Source of the DNA: Cryptomeria japonica
Taxonomy: Eukaryota > Streptophyta > Pinopsida > Cupressales > Cupressaceae
DNA: 64,000 bases
Direction: 5' to 3'
Assembly (NCBI RefSeq): GCF_030272615.1
Contig: NC_081412.1
Span: forward strand, 670,864,852 to 670,928,851
In this document: in pieces, positions 1-11,592 of the stretch
Position numbering within the stretch: position 1 is the stretch's first letter
Layout of the letters: every line of letters begins with the position of its first letter
Translations under genes and position numbers: made by a program
The notes under the pieces: generated by a model
Databases searched by the model: none
Seen by the model: only the letters and a program-made list of their open reading frames with translations
What the model was told of the DNA's origin: nothing

Positions 1-225
1 TTTTTATCAAACCACAGTCATATAAATCAAATCAAATCTATTGGGATATCAATCTTGCAAGACTCCAAAGATCAATTATCTCAATTGATCTCTCAAAGGG
101 GGCATCATCATACCAGAATTTAGCAATCAAGAGGTGGGGCATCCTATCAAATCAATATCAACATCAAAATGAGATTATTCTTTGAATCAATGTGTCATCA
201 CACCTTGCTTCAAAGAGGGGCAAAA
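1..225 (+). mobile_element. 3' internal end of a plus-strand LTR retrotransposon, with polypurine tract
   Basis: No coding sequence is visible. G-rich tracts occur at about 96-103 (AAAGGGGGCA) and 213-225 (AGAGGGGCAAAA). The second lies directly against a TG start at 226, the arrangement of a polypurine tract before a 3' LTR. The rest of the element lies outside the window to the left. Confidence 0.4.
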
Positions 226-1240
226 TGTATACACCTAAAAATGGTCTCAAGATAATTAATTAAATAAGCAATTATTTAATTAATCCTCCTCCCCAATTTA
301 ATTAAATTCACTAAGGGATTTAATTAAATTCACCTTTTCATCTACTTATTAATAAATCTAAGGATTTATTTAATAGGTTCATGTCATTTCACCCCTTTGA
401 TTAATTAATACAAATTAATTAATTCTCCCCCTCAAATCATTTCTTCTAAATCCCATAATTAATTAAAACAAATCAAATCAATGAGTTGTTGAGATTAATT
501 AGCTTTTTCACAATATTTGAATTTTTAAATTCAAATTCTCCTAACTTCTACCACTCCTAAACCTAACCATTCCTAAACCTAACCCATTCTACCTACCACC
601 ATGTCCCCTTTCATCTAACATCTTCTAGAACCTTGTGACACTTATCACTAAGTGTTCCCTTTCATCTAACTTCTTCTAGAAGCCTCTTTATACTTGTCAC
701 CATAGAGATGATAGATGTTCCCTTTAATTCAACCCCCTTTTCCAACCTCCTCGAATTTAACCATTTATATCTTCAAATCAATCTTGACAGTTGATTCTTG
801 CCACATCACTCTTAGCCTTGGAAAACCCTATAAATAGACCTCATTTTGGAGCAATATGGGTCCCAATTTCATATCATTTTGATCATCTCATTATGCATTG
901 TTATTATAGGTATCTAGCTTCTAGTCTATCATTTTAGCAATGTTATCATGCTCAATTTTAGCTTAATTCAATCTTAATCTTAGTTCATTTTCTAGATCAA
1001 TCATTAAATCATATAGCTTAATCATGCTATTCTTGCTAGAACATGCATCTTCATCATTCAAATCCTCCATCTAAGTGTAGTCAAGTCACTGGAATTTGCA
1101 TAATAAGATCTGAGAGCAAAATTCATACTCGCATTTACTAGGAGGCAATAAGTCGATTAGCCATGGTTTTGTCTTTCTTTGATTTAAATCTTCTAACCAT
1201 GCTTGTAATGTTTATTGAGTGCATTGTGGTTGCAAGAACA
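226..1240 (+). repeat. LTR of a gypsy-type element, plus orientation
   Basis: The segment starts TGTATACACCTAAAAATGG straight after a polypurine tract. A TATA box (TATAAATA) lies at 829-836. It probably ends at ...AAGAACA (1240), where an unrelated minus-strand gag fragment begins. Start, TATA position (about 600 bp in) and length (about 1015 bp) match the minus-oriented LTR at 4441-5454, so they look like diverged members of one family. The right boundary is inferred only from a terminal CA and the switch in sequence. The 5 bp on either side differ, as expected for a 3' LTR still attached to its internal region. Confidence 0.5.
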
Positions 1241-1248
1241 GGTACACT

Positions 1249-2224
1249 TCACAGAGCATGACAATAGCAAGTTCCTCTAAATGTCCTCTTGTCCTGTCTT
1301 TTAAAATTCTCATTTTGGTAGCCATCTGGTTCTCTCTTCTGGTAGAAATTTCTATCATCTTTCCAGTATGAATTACCTTCTTTTCTTACTTCGTTGTCCT
1401 TGTTTTGATATGTATTGGTTCCTCTACGTCTGGTAAACCTTTGACCTCTGCCTCTTTTCCTTTGTTCATGTCTTTTATTTAACTTCTCTTTTGCCTTTAG
1501 GGCATACTGGTAAGCCTCCTCAACACTCTCTAATTTGGTCAAACTAAGTTCATCTTGTAAAGAAATCCACAATCCATTCAAATATCTTGCAAATTGTTCA
1601 ACTTCATCATCAACATGTTCGGATTTGATATTCAACTTGTAAAATGCATCGATGTACTCCTTCACACTATATTCCTTCTGTCTCAAATTCTGCAACTTTC
1701 AGAAAAGATCCACTTGATAATTCACTGACATAAACTTTGATTTCAACTTAGAAACCATCTGATCCCATGCCTTAATATTCTCTTTACCTCTCCTCTGTCT
1801 ATCCACTTGTAAATGGTCCCACCAAAGAGATGCATGACCTTTCAACTGGGTACATGCATATTTCACCTTCCTTTCTTCTGTAGAATTTTCAAAATCAAAA
1901 TATTTCTCCATCTCTGAGATCCAATCCATCAATTGGTCAAAATCCAACTTTCCATTATATTTTGGTGGGAATAAAATATGGTTCAGCATTTTCCCTACTC
2001 AAAACCCTCAAAAACCTTTCTTCATCCGGATCAACCACCAGTGGGTTTACTTGTCTTGCTGGGGCTTCTTCTCCTTCATCTTTAGTTACATCTTCAATAT
2101 GTTGGCCTCTTCTCTAGGTTATCTCCGTAGCTTTCAATTGTGTTGTTATACCTTGCAACATTTCCATCACATCAGGGTCTGTATTCCCATGCACTCCACC
2201 ATTCCTAGTTCCTATTTGTGCCAT
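1249..2224 (-). pseudogene. gypsy-type gag pseudogene, truncated at the zinc knuckle
   Basis: The reading starts at an ATG at 2224 (MAQIGTRNG...), runs through an acidic linker and reaches a Retrotrans_gag-like domain with the marks LKGHASLWWDHL, a KSKFM stretch and NLRQKEYSVKEYIDAFYKL. An arginine-rich tail follows, and the sequence breaks off at about 1249 near the expected first Cys of a CCHC knuckle. Lesions: TAG at 2114-2116, a frameshift near 1980-1990, and TGA at 1699-1701 where the family normally has Arg, which suggests CGA to TGA. No protease or pol follows, because the LTR ending at 1240 abuts the break. The role in an intact element would be the capsid of a virus-like particle. 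Confidence 0.8.
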
Positions 2225-2315
2225 CTTTTACACCGATCCTCTGTAGTTGCAGGTTGGATCCTCAGTCTGCCACCCTACAACAAAAATTTAGGACACACAC
2301 TCTAAAATGAAGCTC

Positions 2316-2327
2316 GCTCTAATACCA
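2316..2327 (-). other. Primer binding site for initiator tRNA-Met
   Basis: Read on the minus strand this is TGGTATTAGAGC, one mismatch from the usual plant PBS TGGTATCAGAGC. It lies about 90 bp upstream of the gag ATG at 2224, in the right order and orientation, and is followed on the plus strand by TGAAACAG..., the likely LTR end. Confidence 0.7.
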
Positions 2328-2329
2328 CT

Positions 2330-3030
2330 TGAAACAGTCATTGGTTAGGAGGGACCTCAAAGAGATCAATCTGGACCAGTCAACAAGAGTAAACACAACA
2401 TACACAAAAAGATATGATGGAGGCAATGCAAAACATATTGAATTATAACATGAAAATTGATTACAACCAAGTAGAAACAATCCGAGTTACAGAAAAATGG
2501 CTCATAGGCTTGCTAGAACATGATCAAAATATTGAAAAGGTCACAACCAGGACCTTAAATCCTTAGATCTATCTTCTATGTTCTATATTCAACCTTAGAT
2601 ACATTCTAATTCTTAATTACCATGATTTATATGATCCAAGGGGATTCGATTAGCCCAAAAAGGGACCAAAACCCAAAGAACAAGACCTAACATGTAAAAC
2701 CAACAAGGTCGACCTTCGTCAAGAGATTCCTTCGAAAAATCTAAAGGATGAAGTGTAGATCATGGGAAAAGGTTGCCCACACACCAAGGAACATTGAAAT
2801 CAATTCTCAAGGCTCCACAAGCTTTGGAAGGGGTTTAAGTAGATCACCAAAATAGGTCCAGGCAACCGGTAACAAAAATTGTCAACTGGTAATAGGAAAT
2901 TGTCAAGGAAACCAATAGTGATACCTTACCGGAAAATGATCCAAATGCAATACGGTCTAGAAATAAGAAAGATGATCAAGTCTTGAAGTAGAATCCAACT
3001 CCATAAGATTCGGTGAGCCCAAACTGGTAC
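2330..3030 (-). repeat. Probable 5' LTR remnant of the minus-strand gag element
   Basis: The segment begins TGAAACAGTC directly beyond the primer binding site, so it occupies the 5' LTR position of the gag pseudogene. I see no second copy in the window and no clear far end; the right limit is a guess. No gene is visible in it. Confidence 0.3.
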
Positions 3031-4020
3031 ACATAGAAAAAATGCTAAAACTACAAACATAAAGCAAAACAAAAAGAAAATGTTTTGGTTGATGCAAGAT
3101 TGCCATGAACTAGGTATGCTCCTACATCACTAAAGGGGATTTCCACTTTTTCCATTGTCAAGAGGTGGCAGATAAGGGCCTCCATCACTGGAAGTATGAC
3201 CCAATCACCCTCTCCCTGGAAGGTTACAAGTAGCCTATGCAAAGTCAAGGATTCCTGCCTCTCCTTAAAGGATCCAAATGGTGAGTGTCTTGGGGGGAAA
3301 ACCTGCTATCCCCTTGCACTGAAATTATCACACCAAGGTTAAAAAGGGTGGCTTCTAACTTAATGGAACTAGTAAGTGCACCATTTGAGTGGTCACAATC
3401 AGTAGCATTTTCTACTCTATTAAAGGAGGCCTCCCAACTTATAGAGGTTATTCTCTACAAGTTTTTATGTGTCACATGAACACTAAAGAAGACATGGTGC
3501 TGTTATGATAGAATGTAACACTCATCTCTTATAAATTTCATCACAAACACATTTATATATAGTAGTTTAGAGAGGCATGGCTTCAGCCTATTTCCACCTG
3601 GTTCGTTCCCCTCTCACCTAGTCTTATGGGCTACTCAGTAGGGTAGACCCGCTAAAGATTATTGTACTACTAAAAGAAAAGTAATGAGTAACTTTTTGAT
3701 CACCACATGAAGTTGAGAACATAATCACCTATCATCAAAGACATGGAAGACATGTTATTTCTTTTCCTTCCTAACTAGTTTATGTGCCTATTTAACTAAA
3801 AAAATAATGCAATGTACTGTTGCCACACACAAAGTTAGAAGTTTATCATTAAGTATTTGACGATGAAAGGGTTTATAACTTTGGTCTTTGACAACAAACA
3901 AGGTCCCTACAAATCAGATTATAGAAAATGCAATTTATAAGAAGAACTAAAAAATGCAGATTAGAACATAAAAATGTTGAATCAATTACTAGTAACTTTG
4001 TTCTGTCTACCTAGAATGCT
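3031..4020. other. No recognisable gene
   Basis: Only short chance ORFs of under 70 codons without recognisable motifs occur here. It may hold internal sequence of the minus-strand element whose LTR starts at 4441, but nothing can be named. Confidence 0.4.
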
Positions 4021-4027
4021 ATTTTTT

Positions 4028-4190
4028 TAAAACCAAAAATGCTATGTTGTTAACTAGAAACACTATTGTGTTAATAAAAAATGTTGTTTTGATAACCAAA
4101 AATGTTGTTTTCTTAACCAAAAATGCTATCTTATCAACCAAAACACTGACACAGATACCAAAAATGCTATAACAAAGACCAAAAATGCCA
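4028..4190. repeat. 21-bp minisatellite
   Basis: Imperfect tandem units of 21 bp built on AACCAAAAATGCTAT or AACCAAAAATGTTGT repeat about seven times. Because 21 is a multiple of three, the minus strand stays open and gives a spurious hydrophobic peptide with a seven-residue repeat. I read it as a minisatellite, not a gene. Confidence 0.65.
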
Positions 4191-4440
4191 AAATGGGGAA
4201 TAGATAGAATTAAGGGACAAATCCTCTGAGTTGTGTAGTTGAAGATCACGATAACACCATTTCAATTGATGAGAATGCTGGAGAAGTGACCAAGAGTGCA
4301 GCACTGGAGTTTGAAAGTGCTAATCTATGTTTCCAGAATGCTAGTCTATGGATTTATGAGAACCTATCAATAAAATTATTGCAAGAAAAATGGTTAAAAA
4401 CTTTGGGGCTAATGGCCCCATGATGGGCGCCAAAATTCTA

Positions 4441-5454
4441 TGTGTGCAGAATATTTATTTTTTAATCCATTAATAAGTATATAAAAACACACATACTCAA
4501 TGAAACATTTTATTGATGAAATCAAAGAAAATAACGAAATAGAATACTCCCCAATGTCGTCTCATTTCTCCCTAGCCTTGAGGACTTCACTTGTTCAATG
4601 GATGGCTCTTAGATGCATGATTTGAGCAAAGTGACAACTCAAGATATGAGAATTGATTATGCAAAATATGATGCAAAAAGCTAATGAAATTCTACATTAT
4701 GATTAAGCTAACATGAAAGCCATTAAATGATGCTATGCTACTCTATGATGCAATGATAATTATGCTATCATTGTTGAAAATGTTGGAAAATGCTGATAGA
4801 ATGCTAATAATGTTATGATGCTAAGGGTCCCTCTCATGGCCAAGAGAGGGGGTATTTATAAGATTTCCATGACTAGAGGTGAGGTGGCAAGAATTCATGG
4901 TGCAAATTCAGTTTGGAGAAACTGACAGTCAAGATCAAAGAAGTTGCAAAGAGGTTGAGAAGAGAGACACTTGTCATTCTTGAGAGGACAAGTGGCAAAG
5001 AATCTCCAACCATATGCCAACAAAGGGGGCAAGTGGCATGGAGATAAGAGACATGTGGCATAAGTGCCATGTGTCCCCAAGAGAGGGCAGACACTCAAGA
5101 AATGCTTAGGATAAGGAGGTTGGATGGGATAGGATTTGTTAAACCCTTAGTTGGATTGGGTGGGTTAGGTTAGCATGTGGTTAGGCTAGGTGGTTAAGAG
5201 TAGGAGCCATGTGCTCAAATTCAAATTTTAAATTCAAGTTTAATGAGAAAGGATAATTAAATACATAAATTAATTAATTCACATATTTAATTGGGAAAAT
5301 TGAAGAAAAAGATTAAAGTGGGAAGAATAAGAATAAATGACCCATATAAACAAATTATTAAATTTATTTATATAGCGGAAGAATATGAAACATAATAATT
5401 AAATATTTTTATATTTAATTAATTTTTTCTCCAGACTGATTTTTAGTGTATACA
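4441..5454 (-). repeat. 5' LTR of a minus-strand gypsy-type element, with adjoining PBS
   Basis: On the minus strand it starts TGTATACACTAAAAATC at 5454 and carries TATAAATA at 4853-4860. It ends at 4441, where a PBS-like TTTTGGCGCCCATCATGGGG (4416-4435) follows almost at once. The order LTR then PBS shows the internal region lay to the left, but no coding part of it can be recognised there. Length about 1014 bp, TATA about 595 bp from the start: the same architecture as the LTR at 226-1240 in the opposite orientation. Confidence 0.6.
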
Positions 5455-5699
5455 ATATAAAATTATATATTAAAATGAATTGCTGAGTACTTCTTATGAT
5501 TTATTTCACAAAGAGCCCTTGTCATATGTAGTGGGGTTACACTTTATTATACATATACTAATCTTTTTCCTATATATGCCTTTTGTTTTATATTATTTGA
5601 ATTTGGTGGTTTTTTGGTTATTTAATGAAAAGTTCAAATGTGTAATTATGAAATTGATTCAGGTCAGGTGGACACATATAAATATAATCTAAGACAATG

Positions 5700-7070
5700 A
5701 AAAATATCAAATGTTTTGATACCTCCAAGTTCTTATAAGATGTTACTAACTATACTTATCTACATATGCATTTCAAATATCAACATCATTTCATGACATT
5801 ATTTTTGGGTATAATAAATTGAAGGTTTTAAAACACACCATGTCTTCTAACCTCCACTTAACAAGGTACCCAAATCACACTATTTGTAAACCCTCAAATG
5901 TAAAAGCATATGCAATTTAACCAATATCAGTAAAAACGGTGTTATTGCTATTTGGGAAAGTTACAAGCTCCACAAAGGACACATTTTTCTATCACACCCA
6001 CATATACAAAGTTACAAATTATAGGGGTTGGGTACATTTTCATACACATGTTAAAAAAATAGTATATTTTGAAGCATGCAATTTCTTATAAGAGGCAAAA
6101 TGTGAAATTTGAATCATATATTGTGTAGCTTAAACCCCTATTTCATAACATGTAGGTAAAGAAACACAACATTTCTTGAAGCCTCCAATTTTAATAAAGA
6201 TATTAATCAGCCTATTAATATACACATGCATTTGAAATTACATGATTTCATGTCAATTTGTTTGGGTATAAGAAAATTGTAGATAACAAACCACATCATG
6301 TTTACTAACTTGTACTTCAAAGGGTACCCAATATATACTATGTTTTATAACTTGTACTTTGTAGAAGTATATTCAATCTACCCAATAATAACAACAATTT
6401 TGTTGCTACTTTTAGAAATAAAAACTTATATATACAAAGTTACCAACCATAGGGATTGAATGCTAAATGAAATGTAGCGAAAAAAATAGAATTTATTTTG
6501 AAGTGTGCAATTTCTTATAGGAGACAACATATGCAATGTAAAGCATGTATTGTGAAGGTTAAGCCCCTATACCATAATTTACATGTTAATAAACATAGCA
6601 TGCTTTAAATATCCAATATTCTTTGAAATATTTTTAATGTCAACAATTCATAACTATACATATCTATATATGTATTTGAAATAATAACTTTACATTATAG
6701 TGTGTTTTCATATATGAAATTGTAGGTTTCAAAACACACCATTTTTTATAATTTCCACTTCTAAGTGTGGATTTTGAGGATACCCAATACACACATTCTT
6801 TTGTAAAATTTACTATGTAGAAGTATATTCAATTTATCTATTAACAAAATTAATGGTGTTGTTGCTATTTGAAATTCAAGCCTAGATATACAGACAATTA
6901 GAAAACACTAGGATTGGTTACATTGTTAATTGCAGGAGAAAAATTACAATGTGTTTTTGTAGCCTACAATATTTGATACTACACAATGTGTGAAATCATG
7001 TTTATATTTAAGGCTACCAAATGCCATATATTGCTTGTTAAAAATTGTAGCATATTTTCAAACCCCTTAG
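5700..7070. repeat. Diverged tandem repeat, about 440-456 bp, three copies
   Basis: Landmarks recur in order: AAAACACACCA or AACCACATCA followed by a tract ending near TACCCAA (about 5830, 6285, 6730), GCAATTTCTTATA (6078 and 6508), and TAA.CCCCTAT (6133 and 6561). Spacings are 430-456 bp. The third copy is more degraded. The array is AT-rich and without convincing ORFs, and starts some 250 bp beyond the LTR ending at 5454. Confidence 0.6.
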
Positions 7071-8717
7071 AAAAATTAATTAGTTTTGATTTAGAAAAAG
7101 AAAGATAGGCTCATACCATAACAAAAAGAAAAATTGGGATATGCACATATCAAATCAAGCCACCATAGAGGCATGCAAAGGGAAGAGCTCACAAGCAGTG
7201 AAACAACCCAAGAAACACCAAAAAAGGTAGACCCTTTTTTGAAAAGAGGCTTTGGACTGAAGCCATAATCAGGTTGAACTAAAATCTTGGATGCATAAAA
7301 CTACCTAATTAGAACAAAGGGGTTTAGGATCGCACCCCAACCCATCCTTTTACAACCACCCTTAAGTTGGGAACAAACCAACAAAGAGGACAAGTAACAA
7401 CCAATAGGTTTTGGGATGCTTTCTGCAACCTATTTCCAACAAGGATATCAAATAAATCAAGAGCCACCTATCCAAAAAACATTAGGGAGAAAAATCCCAG
7501 AAAGGAGAAACATAGGGGAAAAGCCCTAGACAATAAACCATAGGTAAAATCAACCCAACACTACTTAGAATGAGAGATTTTGCTGGCAACATCCTAGCAA
7601 GGAACACTAGAAGATAGGGGGAGAGAGAAGAAGTAGAGATCTTTAAAAAGGTATCATCCTCCAACAACATTAGGAATCTAACACCAAAGCAGATACACAA
7701 CAAATAGAGCCATCTCTAGTTAAAATCTTGTAGGATAACCAACCCTTAAAATCTATCCAAAGTTTGACCACTTTAGCACAAGGAGAACAACCACTAAGAA
7801 GAAAAATACCATTATGAAGATCAAGCAAAAAACCCTAAATGCACCCATCGAAAGGAGCCTTACTAAACACTTTAGTTTCAAGACCCACCTCCATAGGGTC
7901 ACTTGTGTAAGCCCTCATTTTAACTTGGTTAAAATAGTTCTTTTGGGTCATTAGCTCTCCTTTCATTCATCTCATGCTTTAATTTATTTAGTTTCTAAAT
8001 TACACGATCGGTAGATCAACCTTACTCTAGGCATTAAATCTACAATATGTCCAAAGGGACCCAATCTTACCTTGTTGACTTATTGTTGTTTAGTGGAAGT
8101 GTAACTCATTAATTCTCACTAATGTCAAGTCTTGTTCCATCCAATGTCCAACCCCCATTAGTGTTGTGTCAGTGGGTCCCTCGTGAGTCTTATATCAGTT
8201 GATCGCACTCTAGGCATTTTTTTGCATACACAATCTATTGTTATATGTTTCTCAAAAAGCATGATGGCTCGATATTATGATGACAACAAATATATAATTG
8301 GAAATTGATGCAATGATATCAGAAAGATACCCTTTTGTAAAGTGTGGCAGACAAAACATTAATTTAAGGTTTCATTTTAAATATCAAAGTGGTACAATAG
8401 CCGTCAAAATAAATGAATTAACTACTCCAGACTCACATATTTTTGTCACGTTAGCTCGTAGCATTTTCATTTGAAACTTTTGGTGAGTTCAAAAGAGTTT
8501 TCAAGTGTAAGCATTGAAACCAGGCTTGAGAAGAATTTTTTTTACTTTGTCCAATTTGTTGAAATCTTCAGTTTTCCTGGTTCCCACTAATAAAGTAGAG
8601 GAACATTGTTAATATAAAATTCATGAACATCTGTTCTCCCCATGAATTTCTCTTTTTTATCTCAATTTGAGTTTTCATCCTTTTTTAGAAACCCTTTCTT
8701 TCCTCTCTCTATTTTCT
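7071..8717. other. No recognisable gene
   Basis: AT-rich sequence with only short ORFs. One open stretch on the minus strand (7482-7703) has a hydrophobic bias but no motif I know. No LTR ends, PBS or terminal repeats found. Confidence 0.4.
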
Positions 8718-11590
8718 ATGGCACCCAAAATCTCTCAACCAATTGAGAGTAAGCTAGACCATATTAAGGATGTAAAAATAGAGCCATTTGAGATGCATGA
8801 CGTCCATAAGAGATTGATTAGCCCAAAAATTTCTCTCATCACATAGAAAATTGTTGAATCTGCTCTGACTCAGGTTGAGGTTATCTTTCTATTGTTGCAT
8901 TTCTAGAATTAGTCCTCACCTTTGTGCAACATTATCATCCTGACTCTCAAGAAATTCAAAGTGTGAATCAAACTTTGATAGCTAAAATTGATACAGAAAG
9001 TGTTTCTCTCATACTACATATTCTCGAGAAGGAAGATGAAGTGAATTTGTTTTTTTTAGTTAGGATGGGAATACTTTTTAAACTTGATAGATTGGTGTCT
9101 TGATGCCATTGCTTAGGATTGGTTTAAAACCCCTTGATCGGGCAAACCTAAATTGCCCTACTAGATAAAAGAAAAATTGTTCATAGATGACATTGCCAGT
9201 ATCATTGTTCTATTGTGTTGTATAATTGGTAGACCTGGGACAAAATTCATTCAAGAGTGGATGTGTCAACTCATTCTTAGTATTTGTGATGATAGAAATT
9301 AGATTGATTGGGTAAGGTTGATAAGTGACTCATTCCACGAACAAACAATTTCACTTGCGCTCTATGATTTCCTATATGTTAGTTGTTGCGAGAATGTCTT
9401 GGCCAGGCTTGAGACTTGAGTGAGAATGTTGGATATTGTTGATCATTGCTGCTAATAAAATATGTTGTTGTCATTGATGTCAACATATTCCTATGTATTG
9501 CTTTGATGTTTGCAGATTGGGAAGATCTTATGATCCAGTTTGCAGTGTTATTTTGTTGATCACTATTTTGTAGAGTTCAATATTTCCTCTGAGATATTCC
9601 AGTGTGATCAGATCTTGTGTTGATATTTTGGGATGTTTTTTGGATGGTCTTGTGTATCTTCAATTTAGATGGTTTGTGATTTGGTGCTCCACAAGTTATC
9701 TTTATTTGTGATAGTTGTTGATTGGTTGTGTTCTTGAGCTTTCAGATGTTGATCAATGAATATTTGATAAGTGGTGTTGGTGCAGCTATTTCAGATGATT
9801 CTAAAGTTCTTGTTGGTGTTTCCTAGTTATGTCCTATTTTTTTTGGTGATCTGCATTGATTGTTGTGTGAGTTTTTGGCGGTTTTCATTAATCGGTGATT
9901 TTTTCATGTTATGCAGTTTTTCTGGTGATGTAGCGTGTTACGGTTGTTCTTGGTGTGATTTCTGGTGGAGTTGTGCATTTGGGAATTTGAATTAGGTCCA
10001 TGTTATGCTATTTAAATCATTTTATTGGACCGGTGGTTGATCTTTATATCATCTGATGTAATTTTGTAATTGAGGGTTTAGTCGACCTTGTTATCAAGGT
10101 TGATGAATTGTATATATAGGTGACATATTCATGTAATTTAGGTATTGAGGTTGTGTCTGCATTAGCAGAGAGAGGTTTATGTGTGATCTAATGATCTATC
10201 TTTTGATGTTGTGATTGGGGAGAGATTGGTGTTGCAGAGAAGACATCTCTACTTAACCGAAACTATAATCAGGCATTTGGAGATGTTATTCTTTTAGTTC
10301 ATTTCTTTTGGATTGTACTCTGAATCTTATTGTAAGTTAGTGAGACTTCCCTGAGGGTTGTATCCTTTTGGGTCATTATATTTGAGCAGTGAGCTCTAGG
10401 CAGTGTGCCTGAATGATTGTGCATTCCCCATTGTAATTGTGGGTAGGTTCCCATGGTGGTTTTTCCCTTAACCAAGTTTCCCATGTCAAAAATCTTGGTG
10501 TTGTGTGTTGTGCTGTTAATTTGCTTATCTTCATTATTGCTACAGTTTATTAGAACTATTTTTGTGATTAAGTTTTTGTATCCGGTGAAGACTGATTCTA
10601 ACAGGGAAACCTTGCTAATGGTGCTCCTATTTATAATTGTTTTCCTTAGTTACAAAAAGGAGAAGACATGAGAAATTTATCTCATGTCTATGACACTTTC
10701 TTTATGACAGTCATAAGGGACATTAGAGGAAAACCTGAAAAGATAATATTAAAAGAAACTATGAATTTGATTTAGAATTATGAAAACTTCTACATTTAGT
10801 TAAGAAGCTTCTCATATCTGAGAATTGGAGGTTACCAAAAGGAATTTTTAAAATTGCCCAGGTATGCCTCCGATTATCTTGTCTTCTTAGAGCTTTACTG
10901 CCAAATGGAATTTGTGAACATTAAATATGTTCAAATGAGAAAGACAAGATATTCTTTTCCTATGAGTTTAACTTATTTTTCATGTAAAAACAATGAGTCT
11001 ACCAATTTTTCTGATAAGTTGCTAGATGAGCTTGGTTTACGCTCTCTGGCCATGAGAGCTCATTTTGATAGTAAGGGCTAGGTATGAAAAAAATTCTATG
11101 GGGCCACTTAGTATGTTCATGTGCCCGATTTAAAAGATTTATGGGAGGACTGTATTGATGAAAAGGAAGTTTTCAAAAGAAATTTCATGTGTCTGACTTT
11201 AAGTCATATGATAGCTTTCAATACCATTCTTTCATCCCTTGTGAGTGTTGCAGATGATGGTTCAAATTTGATAGAAGACTCATATTAGACTGTTGTTTTA
11301 CCCCCATTCTAGTCCAGTCTGAAAATGAAGAAGAAGAGATATTAAGGTCAAAACTTCTCCTATTCTAAATATACCACATGCTTGGTTAATGCATAAGGTT
11401 AAAAATCATTCCAGATACTCATCACATAAGGGAATAGCTAAAGAAACTGATACAGCTGTTCAAAATTCTCACAAGGCAATAGGAAAATTGATATCATAAG
11501 CTAGTGTATCCCAAACAGCTTCATAATCTGGCAAAGATAATGATCCTTCTGAGAAAAACTAGAAATGAAAATCTATTTGTGAAGCAGATG
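8718..11590 (+). pseudogene. Decayed ORF of an unknown plant family (copy A), split by a solo LTR
   Basis: Starting at ATGGCACCCAAAATC (8718), protein-like stretches separated by stops and frameshifts continue on the plus strand. They include DDIASIIVLL and WVRLISDSFHEQTISLAL before the LTR at 9427, and RIGGYQKEFLKLPRYASDYL and RAHFDSKG..YVHVPDLKDLWED after it. The frame on the right side resumes at the target duplication and is consistent over about 650 bp. Its second half aligns by eye with the decayed ORF at 43693-46665 (FRIYGF, YLEIVRQL, RVNYDLKG, DYIHVYL), so both belong to one family. I do not recognise the family or its function. The 3' end blends into a Copia RT pseudogene at about 11.6-11.75 kb. 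Confidence 0.5.
9427..10603 (+). mobile_element. Solo LTR (Copia-type)
   Basis: It begins TGTTGGATATTG, ends ATTCTAACA, and is flanked by GAGAA (9422-9426) and GGGAA (10604-10608), a 5-bp target duplication with one mismatch. The start shares TTGTCATTGATGTCAACA, and the 3' part shares GCAGTGAGCTCTAGGCAG and a GGTTTCCCA-type block, with the LTR at 13627-14743. The two are related but too different to be a pair. No PBS or PPT adjoins, and unknown-family coding sequence resumes on the other side, so this is a solo LTR. Confidence 0.75.
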
Positions 11591-11592
11591 TT

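Noticed and set aside
7100-7900. Possible LINE remnant on the minus strand
   Set aside because: Hydrophobic open stretches only; no endonuclease or RT motif could be found.
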